DNA of 64,000 bases from Pseudoscleropodium purum. Its lineage: Eukaryota; Streptophyta; Bryopsida; Hypnales; Brachytheciaceae. The number at the start of each line of letters is the position of its first letter. Within the stretch, counting starts at the first letter, position 1. Positions 23,073 through 35,496 of this stretch are shown in pieces. A program made the position numbers and the translations under genes. The stretch spans positions 17,610,501-17,674,500 of the forward strand of contig OZ017796.1 of the NCBI GenBank assembly GCA_963969395.1, written 5' to 3'. The notes beneath the pieces were generated by a model. The model saw nothing but the letters and a program-made list of their open reading frames with translations, did no database searches and was not told the origin of the DNA.

Positions 23073-25279
23073 GGTTTTTTGGGTTTTTTTGAACAAATGG
23101 AAAAACCATTGTATTAAGTAAAGAACCACAATACAAAATAGCCAAGCCAAAGGTTGGACAATGAAAAAAAACAAGCCCAGACTAAAAGAACCAAGACAGA
23201 GCTAAGTGAACAAAGAAGGAGGGGTAGTGTTGTTTGAGACAACGTGGTCCCCATTACTAATAGCTAAGATAAGATAATGGATTCAATTAGTATCAAAATT
23301 TTGCCAAATAACATTGACTTGTTCAAGATGATAATGGGCCACTAACTTCACCTTTAGTTGTGTTGCATGTCCAGAGTCTAACAAAACATCCCAAAGGTTT
23401 TTTTGGGAAAAGTCAAGGGGCCACCTATGTTGATTGAAAACCCTAGTATTCCTAGAAATTCATATGATCTACAAAGAAGATCCACAAAGGAGGGTCCAAA
23501 TGGTTTTGAGGCAATGAAACCGTCTTCAAAAGGCAGAACCAAAGAGATATTGGATAAAATTAAATCTAATATGGGAATCTGAGAACAATATATCTCCCAA
23601 TATATGTTAAAGAATGGATTGGGTATAGTCCCAAATCTCTTGGGCTTGTAGATACAAAAAACTCCAATGAAGCGGAGTTTCAACCATCCCTAAAGAACAA
23701 CAATTACATATGATGTCAATGTTTGGATTAATTTTCGCTCTCTATGAATAGACAGCTACAACATTGTGCCATATGGACCAAATAAAAGTTGTTTCTTTCA
23801 TTAATCTAGCCTTATGCAAGACATCTTTCTAGTTATGAGAGAAGGTAAGTTGAAGTGAGCTTGTATGGTCATTTAGCAGGAATGGGTCTTTTTAGTTGGT
23901 AATGTTTAATAAGGAATTTGTGACCTATAGGTGTAGAATAAGCCATAACCATCATGCCATCTCCCCATTGCCACCTGCTTGGATCAAAAGTAAAGAATTG
24001 AGTACAACCATTGAATAAAAAATAGGGTAAATTGTATTTCCCTTCTTAATCTCTAAAATGTGCATCCTCCAAACAGAACCTTGGTATTCTTGTATATTTT
24101 CAGAGATCAAGATGAATGAGAGTTCATTTGAGGGCTAACCAACAATCACCTTTGATAACGTTCCGAAGAAGGCCAAAACTTATGCTTGGGGTTTACAGAG
24201 GTTGGAATTAGGGATATCAATCTTCCATGTTAAGAATGAAATTGTATCTTCAAGGTGTTGAAATAAGCCGACCCATTTGCCTTTGTGTACATGTGTAGAA
24301 TGTCTAGTAAGCATAGTCAATTAGTCTAAAGGAAGTTTTGAAATAAAAAAGAATCAATGGTCACGTTCAATGATATAAAGTAGAAACTTGGATGATACAT
24401 CCTTCCAAGATCTAAACTCATGTAATTGATCATCCCAAAGGTCACCAACTGTACGCATGTTGCTTTCAGCAAAAACTCTCACTACAAGAAAATGAGCATT
24501 TTATGACTACATTTTTAGTCACGAATGAAATATATGATTGCAGCCAAAAATTAGGTCTTGTAGTCATTGTTGTTGAGTCCTTTATTAAATGACTATGGTA
24601 TATTATCACCATCTGTCTTTATATAAGAAAAGTTCATCTATGAACTTGTCCAATGTGTCCGCTGACGTGTTGACCTTATATGACGTGGCAAGGAGGTTAT
24701 TTTAGTCATACTTCAATTTTTGATGGTTTAGTGGTGGATCCCACTTTGTTGATGTGGTAGAGTATGATTGGAGGGGTAGTTTTGGTAAGGTTCCGAGTTG
24801 TCTCCGAGTTGTTTCTCAGTAACAACATAGTCAAGTCTTAGTTTAGATATAGTCATTCTTTTCTGTGTAGTTCTAATGTAGTCATTGTGAGTTGTGTGTG
24901 AGTTGTACGTGAGTTGCATGTGAGTGAACTATGTGGGATGCATGTAAGTCACATATGAGTTGCTTGTGAATTGTATGTGAGTTGTGTGTGACTCATACAC
25001 AAGTTGCATGTAAGTCATACTATTGTACTACTCTACGTAGTTGTATTATCGTAAAATGTTCATTTATCATGGAGTTTGTTTCATAATTAGTTCATTACAT
25101 ATAACTGCATGAAAGCTAACTATAATACTAAACGACAACTGCCATAATGTGATAGTCTTTCTTGAGTGAAAGATGCCTAGATTTTGAGAATGTGGGAGAC
25201 AACCAAAAAACAATATGATCAAATTTTTAGTTGGCAACAACTCTAACTGTGAACTTCTATTGATAAAGGTCTTTCAATT

Positions 25280-25575
25280 TTGACAATGATTTACAAATGG
25301 AAAATATGACTAGCATATGACTATTCAATGATATAAAAGTGACTTCTAAATAAAGTCACAATCATTCCATGAGTCTTGGATATTTACAATGACTATACTA
25401 TGATTCACGCATGGCAAGTACAACTGACATATGACTATTCAATGACATGAGAGTGACTACTGAATAAGGTCACAATCATCTCGTGAGTCTTGGATACTTG
25501 CAATGACTATACCATGACTTACGCATGGCAAGTGCAATTGACATATGACTATTCAATGACAAGAGAACAACTACT
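25280..25575. repeat. ~114-bp tandem units inside the CACTA element
   Basis: The phrase TATGACTATTCAATGA recurs near 25318, 25433 and 25546. Each copy carries AAGTGACT / GAGTGACT, GTCACAATCAT and GAGTCTTGGATA landmarks in the same order, diverged at scattered sites. Confidence 0.85.
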
Positions 25576-25939
25576 AAATGCATGTACAATCGTTCTCTAC
25601 TTCTACAATGCAAACAATAGATGGCTTAAAAATATTATTTTCCAACATGTAGATCTTTGGAGTGATATATTGATGCTCTTGACTTCACCTCCTTTTTAGA
25701 AGTATCACGCTTTTTTTCCTCCACCACTATTGTCTTCAACCTCATTTCCCTTGTCCCCACTTTCTTCTAAAAACACGCACAAAAAAAATTTAGAATTGAA
25801 AATGAATATAAGGTAAGGGGACATGAAGGAGGTAGAACCACATGGTTCACAAGTCTCCTCAACTTCCACTAATTCAACACTGTCATTGGTGTTTGATTTC
25901 TAAATGCATTCATGCCCTTCTTGAGACTAATCAATATAT

Positions 25940-26560
25940 TGTCTTAAACAATGAACTTATATAAATCCTAAAAGACCTAAAGTTAGAGCTATGATACCTA
26001 AAACAAATTAACTCAATTTTTTAAACAATGGACTTATACAAACTTTAAGAGAACCAAACTTAAAAAGAATTGTGATACTCAAGAAAAATTGGCCCACTTG
26101 TTTGAACAATGAACTCACACAAACCCTATACTAACCAAACTTAGAAAGAATGATGTGACCCAAGAAAAATCAGCCCATTTTCTTGAACAATGAACTCACA
26201 CAAACCTTAAAAAAACCAAACTTAGAAAGAATTGGGATACCTAAGAGAAATCAACCCATTTGCTTGAAAAAGGAACTTCCTAAAACTTTAAAAAAGCCAA
26301 ACTTAGAATAATTGTGTTACCCAAGAGGAATTAGCCCATTTGCTTGAATAATGAGCTTACACAAATCCTAAGAGAACCAAATTTAGAAAGAATTGTATAA
26401 CCCAAAAAAAATTAGCCCATTTGCTTATACAATAAACTTATATAAATCCTAAAAGAATCAAACTGAGAAAGAATAGTGTTACCCAAGAGAAATCAACCCA
26501 TTTGCTTGATCAATGAACTTACACAAATTAAATCCTAACCTACAAAACCAAGCTTAGAAA
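25940..26560. repeat. Eight-copy ~80-bp tandem array inside the CACTA element
   Basis: The anchor phrase AACAATGAACTTA(or C) followed by ACACAAA and ACCAAACTTAGAAAGAATT recurs near 25949, 26022, 26105, 26187, 26266, 26345, 26424 and 26508, so the spacing is about 78-83 bp. Copies are diverged by substitutions and small indels. There are no unique spacers, so this is a minisatellite and not a CRISPR. Confidence 0.88.
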
Positions 26561-27452
26561 AAGTTGAAAAACCTAAAATGGATCAACTCACCTCTTTGCA
26601 AAGATGGAGCAATGGTAAGATGCGACAAGCACAAAAACATAGTGGTCGTTGAAAAGAAATATAGGGTTTTGTTCATGCCAAAGAGAGTGGTGAAATCTAA
26701 GCCGTTTGTGTCATTTAAGGATCAAATTGAATCACAAAATGCCACATGGCAACCCTAACTTAGTGTTAGTATAACTACTCTATGACTATTCTATAACTAC
26801 TCTACAACTATTCTTTGATTGATCTATGACTACATCCAATCCAACTTAGATTAATAAATTTCCATGTCAGAAATTCAACTACTTTTTGAATGAAAAGGTA
26901 TATATGTACGTAGAGCTTCGTCAATTTTTATAAACTCTTCATCTTACAATCATTTTCACAACTAAACAATGACTGATCTAATCTAATCCTTGGAAGAATG
27001 TTTGTATCATTCTATATACTTGCATTGTGTGAATATTGAGACAGAGCATCGAAGTCTGCATTCCTCCAACAAAATGCGCTTGTAGACCAATTGGTTAGAA
27101 TGATAGTTCACAATGGATGTTCTAGTCATTCTCTAGTAATATCTTAGTCATTCACTTAGGTTGACATAGTCAATATACAGTTCTTCCACAACTAGTATAC
27201 AACTAAGATAGTCAAGCGTTGGGCCTCAGAGGTCACATTATGCCTCTCAATAGATTCTGGAATGAAAAGAAGCAGATGAAAAGATTGTTTGGTGATAATC
27301 TTGATATAGTTAATCCCCCTATCTACAAAATGACAGCTGTTTTGTACACGTCACACTATATGTGCAATTAGGGAGCTCCAATTGTTCCGCAATCATTTAT
27401 AACAGTCAGTCATTGTTCAATTGATTGTGAAAGGCCCCTTTTTCTTATAGTA

Positions 27453-30400
27453 TCTAGCTCTTTTTGTTGTGAAATTAAAGTTGGAACCAATGAAACTTGT
27501 AGACCACTGAAGACTAGTTGTAAGTACCTTATCCAAATTTGTTGGTGGAATAAGTTCAATGTGTTTTAACAATGAGTCTCCAAGCAATAGTGATGAAATT
27601 CCAAACCTTTAAACCTTGTGTAACAAATGGTCTATGTACCATTAACCAAGACTTAGAAAGAAACTAGTATCCACATTTGGAGTGAGACTTCATTTTCGAT
27701 ATCCTATATCTAAGAAGAATTTTTAGATTTGTAATACTTGATTCAATTGCAAATAGTATCCATTTGTCTAGTAATGCAATAAGAGATACCTTCAGGTCAA
27801 GTAGTTTCAAGCCACCAGCAAGCTTGGAGAGACAACATTCATATTAAGAGACCCTTGTACAAGATGAATGTTTTGTACCATTCAATAAATAATTCTTGAA
27901 TTTGCCTCAAATGGATTGGATCACTTGTAATGAGCCTCTTCAAATAGCTAAGAAATAGTAGAGGGTAGATAGAATAATTGCGTTGACCATTGTAGCTCAC
28001 CCTATGAGGAACAAGTGTTGTGTAGTCTAGTAGAATAATTTCTTTGTAATCTTCCCTTGAAGAAAACCATCAATATCTTTAGTCTCTATAGTAACTCCAA
28101 AAGGGGCTTCTAAGAGTTGAAAGAAGGAACCAAAAGGGGCCCATGTTAAGGCAAAACAATTAATCAACTAGGGGTCTTGGTTTTGAAGAAAACCAATACA
28201 TTAGGCAATGCTCTTTGCCTAGTTAATAATAAGCCCCGTAGCAACTCCAAATTTTTGAAGGACACAAATAGTATTGCTTAGGTTTGTTTCTCTACCTCTA
28301 ATTGATAGGCCATTGTCATTTGCATATTGTGAGATTAGCTCTTGTAGATTGCTATCTTGAAGATGTATGCCCGTGATTCTTATTAGTTGTTCCTCTTGGT
28401 TTGTTGCCATGTTAAGGGCCTCACCTACAAGCAAGAAGAGATAAGGTGCCAAGGAATACCCTTGTTTCATCCTACATTGATTGGGAAAAAAGGAAGTCAC
28501 TTTTTCATTGAGCATGACTCATATTGATGCATCTTGTAACAACATTTGGACAAGGTGAATAATTGATTTTGGAATGCCTAATGTTTGCATCAGTCAAAAT
28601 AGAAAATCCCATGATATAACATCATATGCCTTAGTAAAATCTAGCTTAAGAAAAATGAGGTCTTGGTCAAATTCCTTGGTCCATTCAACAATCTTGTATT
28701 GCAATAGATTGTTACTGAGAATATTTGTAAAAGGGAGAAAAGCTTATTGTTTTGAGCTAATAATGTCTTTGAGTAAGTTTTGTAGCCTAATTTGAAGGCC
28801 TTTAGCCATGATTTTACACACTAAAAGAAACCAAAGTTTATTGACATCAAAAGGAATGGATTTTAGATGACATAAAAAAAAACACCCTGTGTTTTTATGT
28901 CAATAATGATGTCCAATATAACATCAATGGAAATTATTGTTGGAATAAAAACATGGATTTTTTTTTCAATGTCACCTCGGATGTCACCTAAAATTCATTC
29001 CTTTTGATGCTAATCTGACTCCTAAAACAAGGTTTTTTTTATAGTAATAGGAGATGTTTAGTGAGGTAATATATCTCTAATTAGAGAGGTTTGCATGGTT
29101 ACCTTATTTAAATAAAAGAACTATAAATTATGAGGTCATTCATGATGGTAGTTGACCTTAGTTGATCAATGATTCTAGCATCAAGATCATAAAATTGTCA
29201 CATAAAAGGTCCCAAAATTTGCAGAATAACTTTGATGTGATGCCATTAGGACTAGGGCTACTTCCCTTAGCCATTATTTTGAATGCTTGGTGAATTTCTT
29301 CTTTTGTTAATGCTAAGTCAAGTTAGTAAGCTATATCACTAGAAAAACAATTGTAACACAATCCAAGAGTGCTTCCCTCTCAATCTCAATTTCTAGTGTC
29401 ATGACCTTCTAAGTACATAATTAGGAATAAAAACTAGTACAAATATTTTTGAGGTCAACATGATCATGGTGTAAAAGGCCTTGAGTATCTTGGAGTTCAG
29501 TGATTGAAGAATAGCTAGAAGTTTCTTGAATTGCATTGAAAAAATCAGCTAATAGTCTATCTCCAAAGAGCCTCCACCTAGCAAGAGATGGAATTTTTGG
29601 CCTTCTATCTTTTTATTTTCAAAATCTACAAGTTTGAAATGAAAAAAACTCACCTCTTCTTGGAGAGGAATGTCATATAGAAGATCTTGGAGTTGCTTGC
29701 TTTTAGACTCTAATTGAGTGCTAAGGTCCTCTTCACTTTTTTTGAAACTATGCATGCGATCAATGCAAAAACCTTTATATCTACAAGTAATATTTTAAGT
29801 TTGGTGAAGAATGACGCATCTTGTCGAGCAAATTCTCAAGTAGAGCATATGATATCTTCAATTGCATCAAAATATAGAGATGAAATAATCCATTTGCTAG
29901 GGCGAGAAAGAGACTTGGCCAATTTTAATGCTAGGAATATTGGACAATGATCAAATCTTGTATGGTCACCTTTAATATTGTATTCTAAAATTTTTCTATG
30001 ACTAGTGGCCAAATGAGGGAAGATATAGCATCTATAAAGGCATGCCATAATGCGGATATTATCACTCCAAGCATTATTCCACCAATATATAAGGCTAGGG
30101 GAGGGGAGGGGATATACTGCAACTTGAATTGAATCCTTGAGACCACTAAATAATAACCTTTCTTCAACTGGTAGCGTGTGGCCACATGTGTTGGATTTAT
30201 CATTGTGGCATTCTATCATATTTAAGTCACCTAGCATGACCCACCTGCATGATATAGGAAGCTTCCTAATTAGAGTTTTTGATAAAATTTGCTATGGACA
30301 TGGATCATGAGAAGCATATATGTTGATAATTCCTAAATCATCCCTATGAATATTGGACATAATAAACTAATGTACCCTCTTCCCACAAAGAGAGCCTAAA

Positions 30401-30681
30401 TCAAAAATGAGTTTTGCCCATTTAGGTGCTATGAATGAAGTGACACCACCTTTGCCAAATTGCACTTCATCCAATGAATTTTTAGGCTCAATATCTATGT
30501 GAAAAGCTTGAACATGTTTCCAAAATAGTCTACCAAGGTTCAAAGCATCCAATCCATAGAGTTTATGTTCTTGCTAAAATAAAAGATCTATTGGATTCTT
30601 TTGAATATAGTCTTTAAGGTTCTCAATAGTTCCAGGGCCATTGAGGCCTCTAATATTTTGTGACATGATTCTAAGTTTCAT
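27453..30681 (-). pseudogene. LINE ORF2 remnant: APE endonuclease and reverse transcriptase
   Basis: Coding similarity runs from 30681 down to the CACTA insertion. The endonuclease part (about 30681-29836) is broken by stops, for example TAG after IDLLF, yet keeps GDLNMIE with its catalytic Asp and Asn. The palm of the reverse transcriptase lies at about 28816-28219: motif A LDFTKAYD is intact, but the F/YxDD box reads YAND, losing the first catalytic Asp. Further stops interrupt SKQ*AFLPF and WDFLF*LMQ. The product would be inactive. The C-terminal part continues beyond the CACTA element, at about 24479-23378. Confidence 0.85.
28819..29046. mobile_element. Palindromic CACTA-like MITE, 228 bp
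   Basis: The ends are CACTAAAAGAAACC and, inverted, TACTATAAAAAAAACC. The halves fold together: ACATCAAAAGGAATGGATTTT is mirrored by AAAATTCATTCCTTTTGATG. The flanking triplets ACA and ATA differ by one base. It sits between the LINE endonuclease and reverse transcriptase segments: LINE coding similarity resumes immediately on its low-coordinate side with KIMAKGL. Confidence 0.8.
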
Positions 30682-33600
30682 GCACAATGCAAGTCAAGCT
30701 CGGGGAGAGCACTCCTTGTAATTTAGATATACACCCAATATAAAAAGGAATAATTTATTAATTATATGTAATATTTTCAAAATAGTATCTTGAAATGATT
30801 AGGTCCTAGAGGATAGTTGCAAGAAAAGGTGGTCTTATTTTTCATCACACTTTGAGTTCTGGAGTTTAGTTTGGCTATAACACTTGGAGAATGAAGCCAA
30901 TATACTTTAATTTTTTTAATTGAAGATGAAAAACTTGTTCATAAAGAGAGATTTTATTTTTCAAAAAAATTCATAAAATAAATTTTAATTAAATTTCAAT
31001 TTAGCTAATATGTCACACTTTGCAATTTAGGGTTTTTTAGTAGTGTAGAGTTTCCATAATTAATGATGTAGAGCTTAAATTTGAGTGGGATATTTTCATA
31101 CTAGAAAAGCATATGCCCACCAAAAAGAACTTAAAAAAACACTATTTTATGTTGTCCACATGCATGCAAAAAAGGGGACCTTGCGTGCGCACTTCTAAAT
31201 AATGAAGATGGTTTTGGTTTCATTTTTTTGATGAAATCTAATTACCATCAAGTCCTCACAAATGGCCAATTTTTAGATTTTTTTTATTCATGATTTTGTA
31301 TTTTTTATTAATTTATACTTCATTGTATCTATTTTCTGTAAAAATATGGTTTTCTTTTCAAATAGTACTATTTCAGTACTTACAAGTATTTATTGTACTC
31401 AAAATGGTACTCTTAGATATCAAATTTTTTTTATCAATGGTTGAGACTGTTCTATTTAGTAGTACTCATAGTATTTGTAGTATTGAGCACAGAAACCACA
31501 CTTTTGGTAAAACGCTACCTATAACGGACACCCTTTCTTGCAACTACCCTAGAGTATTCATTGCATAAGATAATTTGACCAAACCTGAACTATCTGACCA
31601 GTCTATTTGACCTCTTGTAGAACACTAGGCAACACCAAGACTTCATTCATTGTCTCTAGAATTCATTTGATAATGAAAAGACCACCAAATCATAATGTTG
31701 GGAATAAGAGTGAAATGAATTTGTAAACTTGCATTCATCTTATATACATATTCCATAATATTCTAAAATACATGTGACTTTAGTCAAAAAATGTTAAATT
31801 ATTTGACCATTCTCTAAGATTTTTGAACCCCTATACTATAATCCTAGGTTTTTGTAAGGTAGGCAAAATCTAAACTACAAAATTCAACACCTTTCCATTT
31901 GAAATTAATAAATGGGACTTCTAATCTAAACTAGAACCCTAAAACACCATAAATGCACTTATGTAGTGGCATTTTGAGAGTTTCTAGTATAACATTTATA
32001 TAAGTGAATGTATTGGATTAAGTTTGGATAATGTCAAACATGTATTGTAGAAAGCTAGCTAGCATCTATTAAAGAAATTATTAAAGTCTATAAAATTATT
32101 GAACATTTTGAATATGCCACTCAGAAGGCAGTAGCATTTAATACTTTGGGCCAAAAAAAAGAATAAAGAGGGGGATATTCTAGGTCTAATTTTTTTCTTA
32201 TTGAACCTATTTTTCTATAGCCTACAGTAGTTTGAAGACATGGCATGGCATTTTTGTACCCTATAGTATAAAAAAACAAATTATAATTTTTGTGTAAAAA
32301 GTTAAAAAAACGAAATCAAACTATTTGGAAAAAATTGACCAAAATTGCTTCTTTTTTAAATTCAAGCAACTTGATCTTGCAATTTATAAGGTTTCTTATT
32401 TTAAAATTTTGGGAGATTGTACTCTTATAAATTAATTAAAGGATCATATGGTTGAATTTGTTAATCAATAAATATAGATGAAGATTTTAGGCGTGCTTTG
32501 GGTTTGAGTACTTGGAAGAAGTTTTGGGCCACCTTTAGGGATTAATAAACTTCGATGGATTGTATAGATTAATATCTACTCAAAAACATTTGAACCATTC
32601 AATTCCACGTAATGAAGTGAAAGTTATGAAGAGTTTTAGTTTGGAAGGGAATGAAAGTAGAAAAATCATATGAACTTGTCTTTTGCTCTCAATTTTGAAA
32701 CTTTTCAAATTAAAAAAAAGAATGGAATATGAATGTTATTGGGATTAACAATTCTCAATTTCTTATAAAAATTATCAATGGTTTAGTTTTTCTTTCATTT
32801 CATACCACCTTATACTTTCTAATTTTTTTAGAAATAAATATGAAAATTTTTTTTGTTAAATTCTTTTACATATATTTTCAATGCATTTTCCAACATATTG
32901 AAAAAATGCACAAGTTATAGAATATAATATATGTTTTTTTTCCTAAAAATGTTGTATGACACAACTTCACCTTCAAGAAGGGCTAGAAAAAATACATGTT
33001 TAAATTTAGGCACATTGAATTTGCAATTGGTGCAAATATATACACAATATTCACTATTATAAATTTTTAGGATGGTATATTTAAAGAAGTTAACCAAAAG
33101 ACTCTACAATTGACTTTATTTACAAACAAATAAATACAGATTAAGATATTAGCCTTGTTTTAGGGACTAGTGTTTTGAAATAGTTTTAGGCCTTTAAACA
33201 TGAAAGAACTTTACATGTTAAAATTTATGGTGGACCTACAACATCTTGTTCCTCATACATAAGTTATTGTAGGAGTTCAGAAGCTAGCCAAGACTACTAT
33301 GCAATCTCCAAAAAATGTAAGAAATGGCAACAAGAATATAATTGAAATTCTATTTTTTTGACTAATTACCAAAATTTGTTATGAATTTTTGAAGTGTACT
33401 ACTCAAAAAACAATCTCTAAACCATCTCCAAAACAACAAAAACTATATCCTTAATGTTCATTTGTTTCTCATCTAGAGTAGTCACATAGAGTTTTCTAAT
33501 GTGGAAGGCCTTCAAAAAGTCACTTCTTGCAATGAATTTACACAAAAAAGTTGGAAGTTCCTATTGAGGTCACTAATCACTTCATTATTGTCACCTAAGA

Positions 33601-33900
33601 CATTGACTGTGAGTGGTCCTACTTTCCTTTATTGACCCCCCTCCTAAAGAAGTCATTCCCTAAATGTTTGTCATAAGTCTTCTTATCTTTATGTGCTCTT
33701 CTACCTTATTGGTTGGTTTCTCTAAACAAAGACTATGGCATCAATTTAATTTGGTTTCTAAATCCGAGATTGCAAATCCTATCTACAATTGCATTGACAT
33801 TGTACAATGCAGTTAGGGTTCAATTAGAGTGTGGAATAGTGGATGTGGGGTGCAACAGATGCTTCACGGTCAAATCCTTCCTACTTATTCTTCAAGCATG
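30682..33900. other. AT-rich intergenic stretch, no gene seen
   Basis: No coding region, RNA gene or clear element boundary was found. Any LINE ORF1 would be expected here on the - strand, but no zinc-knuckle or coiled-coil frame is visible. Confidence 0.55.
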
Positions 33901-35496
33901 ACATCCGGAACTTCAAGGCATGTGAATATGACGCATTGAAATGCTAGCTATCAGGACAATTTGGTGCCAACTTTGCTGTCAAAATGACACTGAAATGTCC
34001 TCTGATGTCAAAGTGGCATCCAAATGATCTCGACCAACTTTCCTGATGCTGGAAGCTAGGGATGTATCTTCTCGGCTGTGAAAAGTGGTGCAAGTAGCCC
34101 TACACCCAATGCCACTTCCTCGAACTCGATTAAAAAGAGTGCATTGCGGAACCTTCCACCACCCGTTCCGTCCTACTTCCAAGATTGCTGACAACTGCTT
34201 CCGTGAGGGAAAACGAAAAAAAAAAAGACTCTTTCTTCATTCGTACCTTTGAGCGTCAATGGGACAGTGAGATCCCCAAAATCTAACAAACTGTATTGTA
34301 GCGATGAAAAAGTTGTAGCTTGATATATCATTGAGGACGGCCGGAGGTCCGAGAAGATATTTCCAGAAGCATTGAGTCTTCAATTCATGACACTATTTTT
34401 AATTAGTATTAACTTAGTCGCACAAATGTTGCAAAAGTATGTCTGCAACAACACTCCCTTGGCATATATACTTTTGTTTGGAATCTTGAGACGTGTGCGG
34501 GCATGACGAATCTCAGGAACGTTCATCGTGGCACTTCGTACTTAAAATAATGGATTTGGAAGCCTTGGTCACGGTGTGTTGCTAGCACACGTCCCTATCT
34601 AAGCTCCTGTCGATGGTGTGGTCCATGAATTGAATCAGCTCCTTGGATTTGTCTCTCCATTGATCTCAAACCAGCAGCTAGGTTAGTAAATTCCAACCCG
34701 AATTACTCTATACACCTAGTTTTTTGCAGTCCGAGGCTGAAAAGCTCACTTGGAGCGCCTGATGTGTGCATGCAGGTTCAAGTCGACTGAGATTGGTGCT
34801 GGTATGTGCTTGTCGTTATATTCACTCCGACTATGTGAGAATTTGAGTTCGAATTTGAGTTCGAATTCCCAATTTGCTGTAATTCTGTCAAGTGAAAGCA
34901 GGGAGAGTTAATCCGGCTTAGCTTGGCCTTTGCTGACATCTGGTGACGGAATTATGCCTGTGGCAGGCTTGGAGCGAATCGGACAATGTGTTGTGAACAG
35001 TAGTATGCACGAGTGAGGGATCTTGGTTCGGTAGCTGGAGAGCAAAGCATCAGGGTTCCTATTATGGTCATCAAGCTGTAAAATTTTCTGCTTGGGTACT
35101 GAGCTAAGTGAGCTTGGCGCGCGTAGGGTTTAACAGGTGACACTTGAGCACCGGGGGCAGTTGCTCCTGGCACGTACGTTGACAGGTAGGTTCACGGATC
35201 GCGGATCATTCAGGTTCAGTACGTCATGTTGTTCAATGAGTACTTTTTCACCAGAAAGTTTGATCTTTCTTTGCGGAGGTTAGAATTAATTTGGGGGCCG
35301 GAGTGTGAAACTTGCGAGCTCGCACCTCGTCTGTGGTAGAAGGTCGTGAACTCGCTGTAAGCCTCAGTGCATTGGTTGCATTGTAGGGGGAATTAGTTTT
35401 GGTACAAAAGCCTACTTGGGAAGTATTGATCGATTGAGCCTGAGCTGATGTATCGGAATTGGGAGTTGAGGCTGCAGATAGATTGAGAGAGCAAAG
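33901..35496. other. Upstream region of the aldehyde oxidase gene
   Basis: GC content rises here relative to the tract before it, consistent with promoter and 5' UTR sequence of the + strand gene starting at 35497. Short frames such as 33979-34194 (-) have no recognisable motif. No promoter element could be placed with confidence. Confidence 0.4.

Larger units (their letters stand above)
24480..27452. mobile_element. Non-autonomous CACTA (EnSpm) element, 2,973 bp
   Basis: The left terminus CACTACAAGAAAATGAGC and the inverted right terminus TACTATAAGAAAAAGGGG are CACTA-type ends, flanked by the 3-bp duplication TCT (24477-24479 and 27453-27455). Both subterminal zones are full of short TGACTAC / TAACTACTC / TGACTATTC words, as expected of transposase-binding repeats. 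The interior lacks any transposase frame. It holds GTGAGTTG-type short repeats (24880-25020), three ~114-bp units (25280-25570) and an eight-copy ~80-bp array (25940-26560). It inserted into the LINE, which resumes on both sides. Confidence 0.88.
23073..30681 (-). mobile_element. Decayed L1-like LINE, split by CACTA element and MITE
   Basis: On the - strand an ORF2-like sequence starts at the ATG at 30679-30681 (MKLRIMSQNIRGLN, the APE endonuclease opening). It continues through INIYASHDP and GDLNMIE, then a reverse transcriptase segment (KIMAKGL, LDFTKAYD, GYSLAPYLFLLVGEALN, QYANDN), and resumes beyond the CACTA insert with LWDDQLHEFRSWKD. The 3' end is at about 23073 with an A-rich tail. 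No gag-like ORF1 was found upstream, so the element is 5'-truncated or ORF1 has decayed. Two later insertions sit inside it, at 24480-27452 and 28819-29046; without them it is about 4.4 kb. Confidence 0.88.

Noticed and set aside
25940..26560. Regular ~80-bp array resembling a CRISPR
   Set aside because: Whole units repeat with divergence and there are no unique spacers. The context is a plant CACTA transposon.
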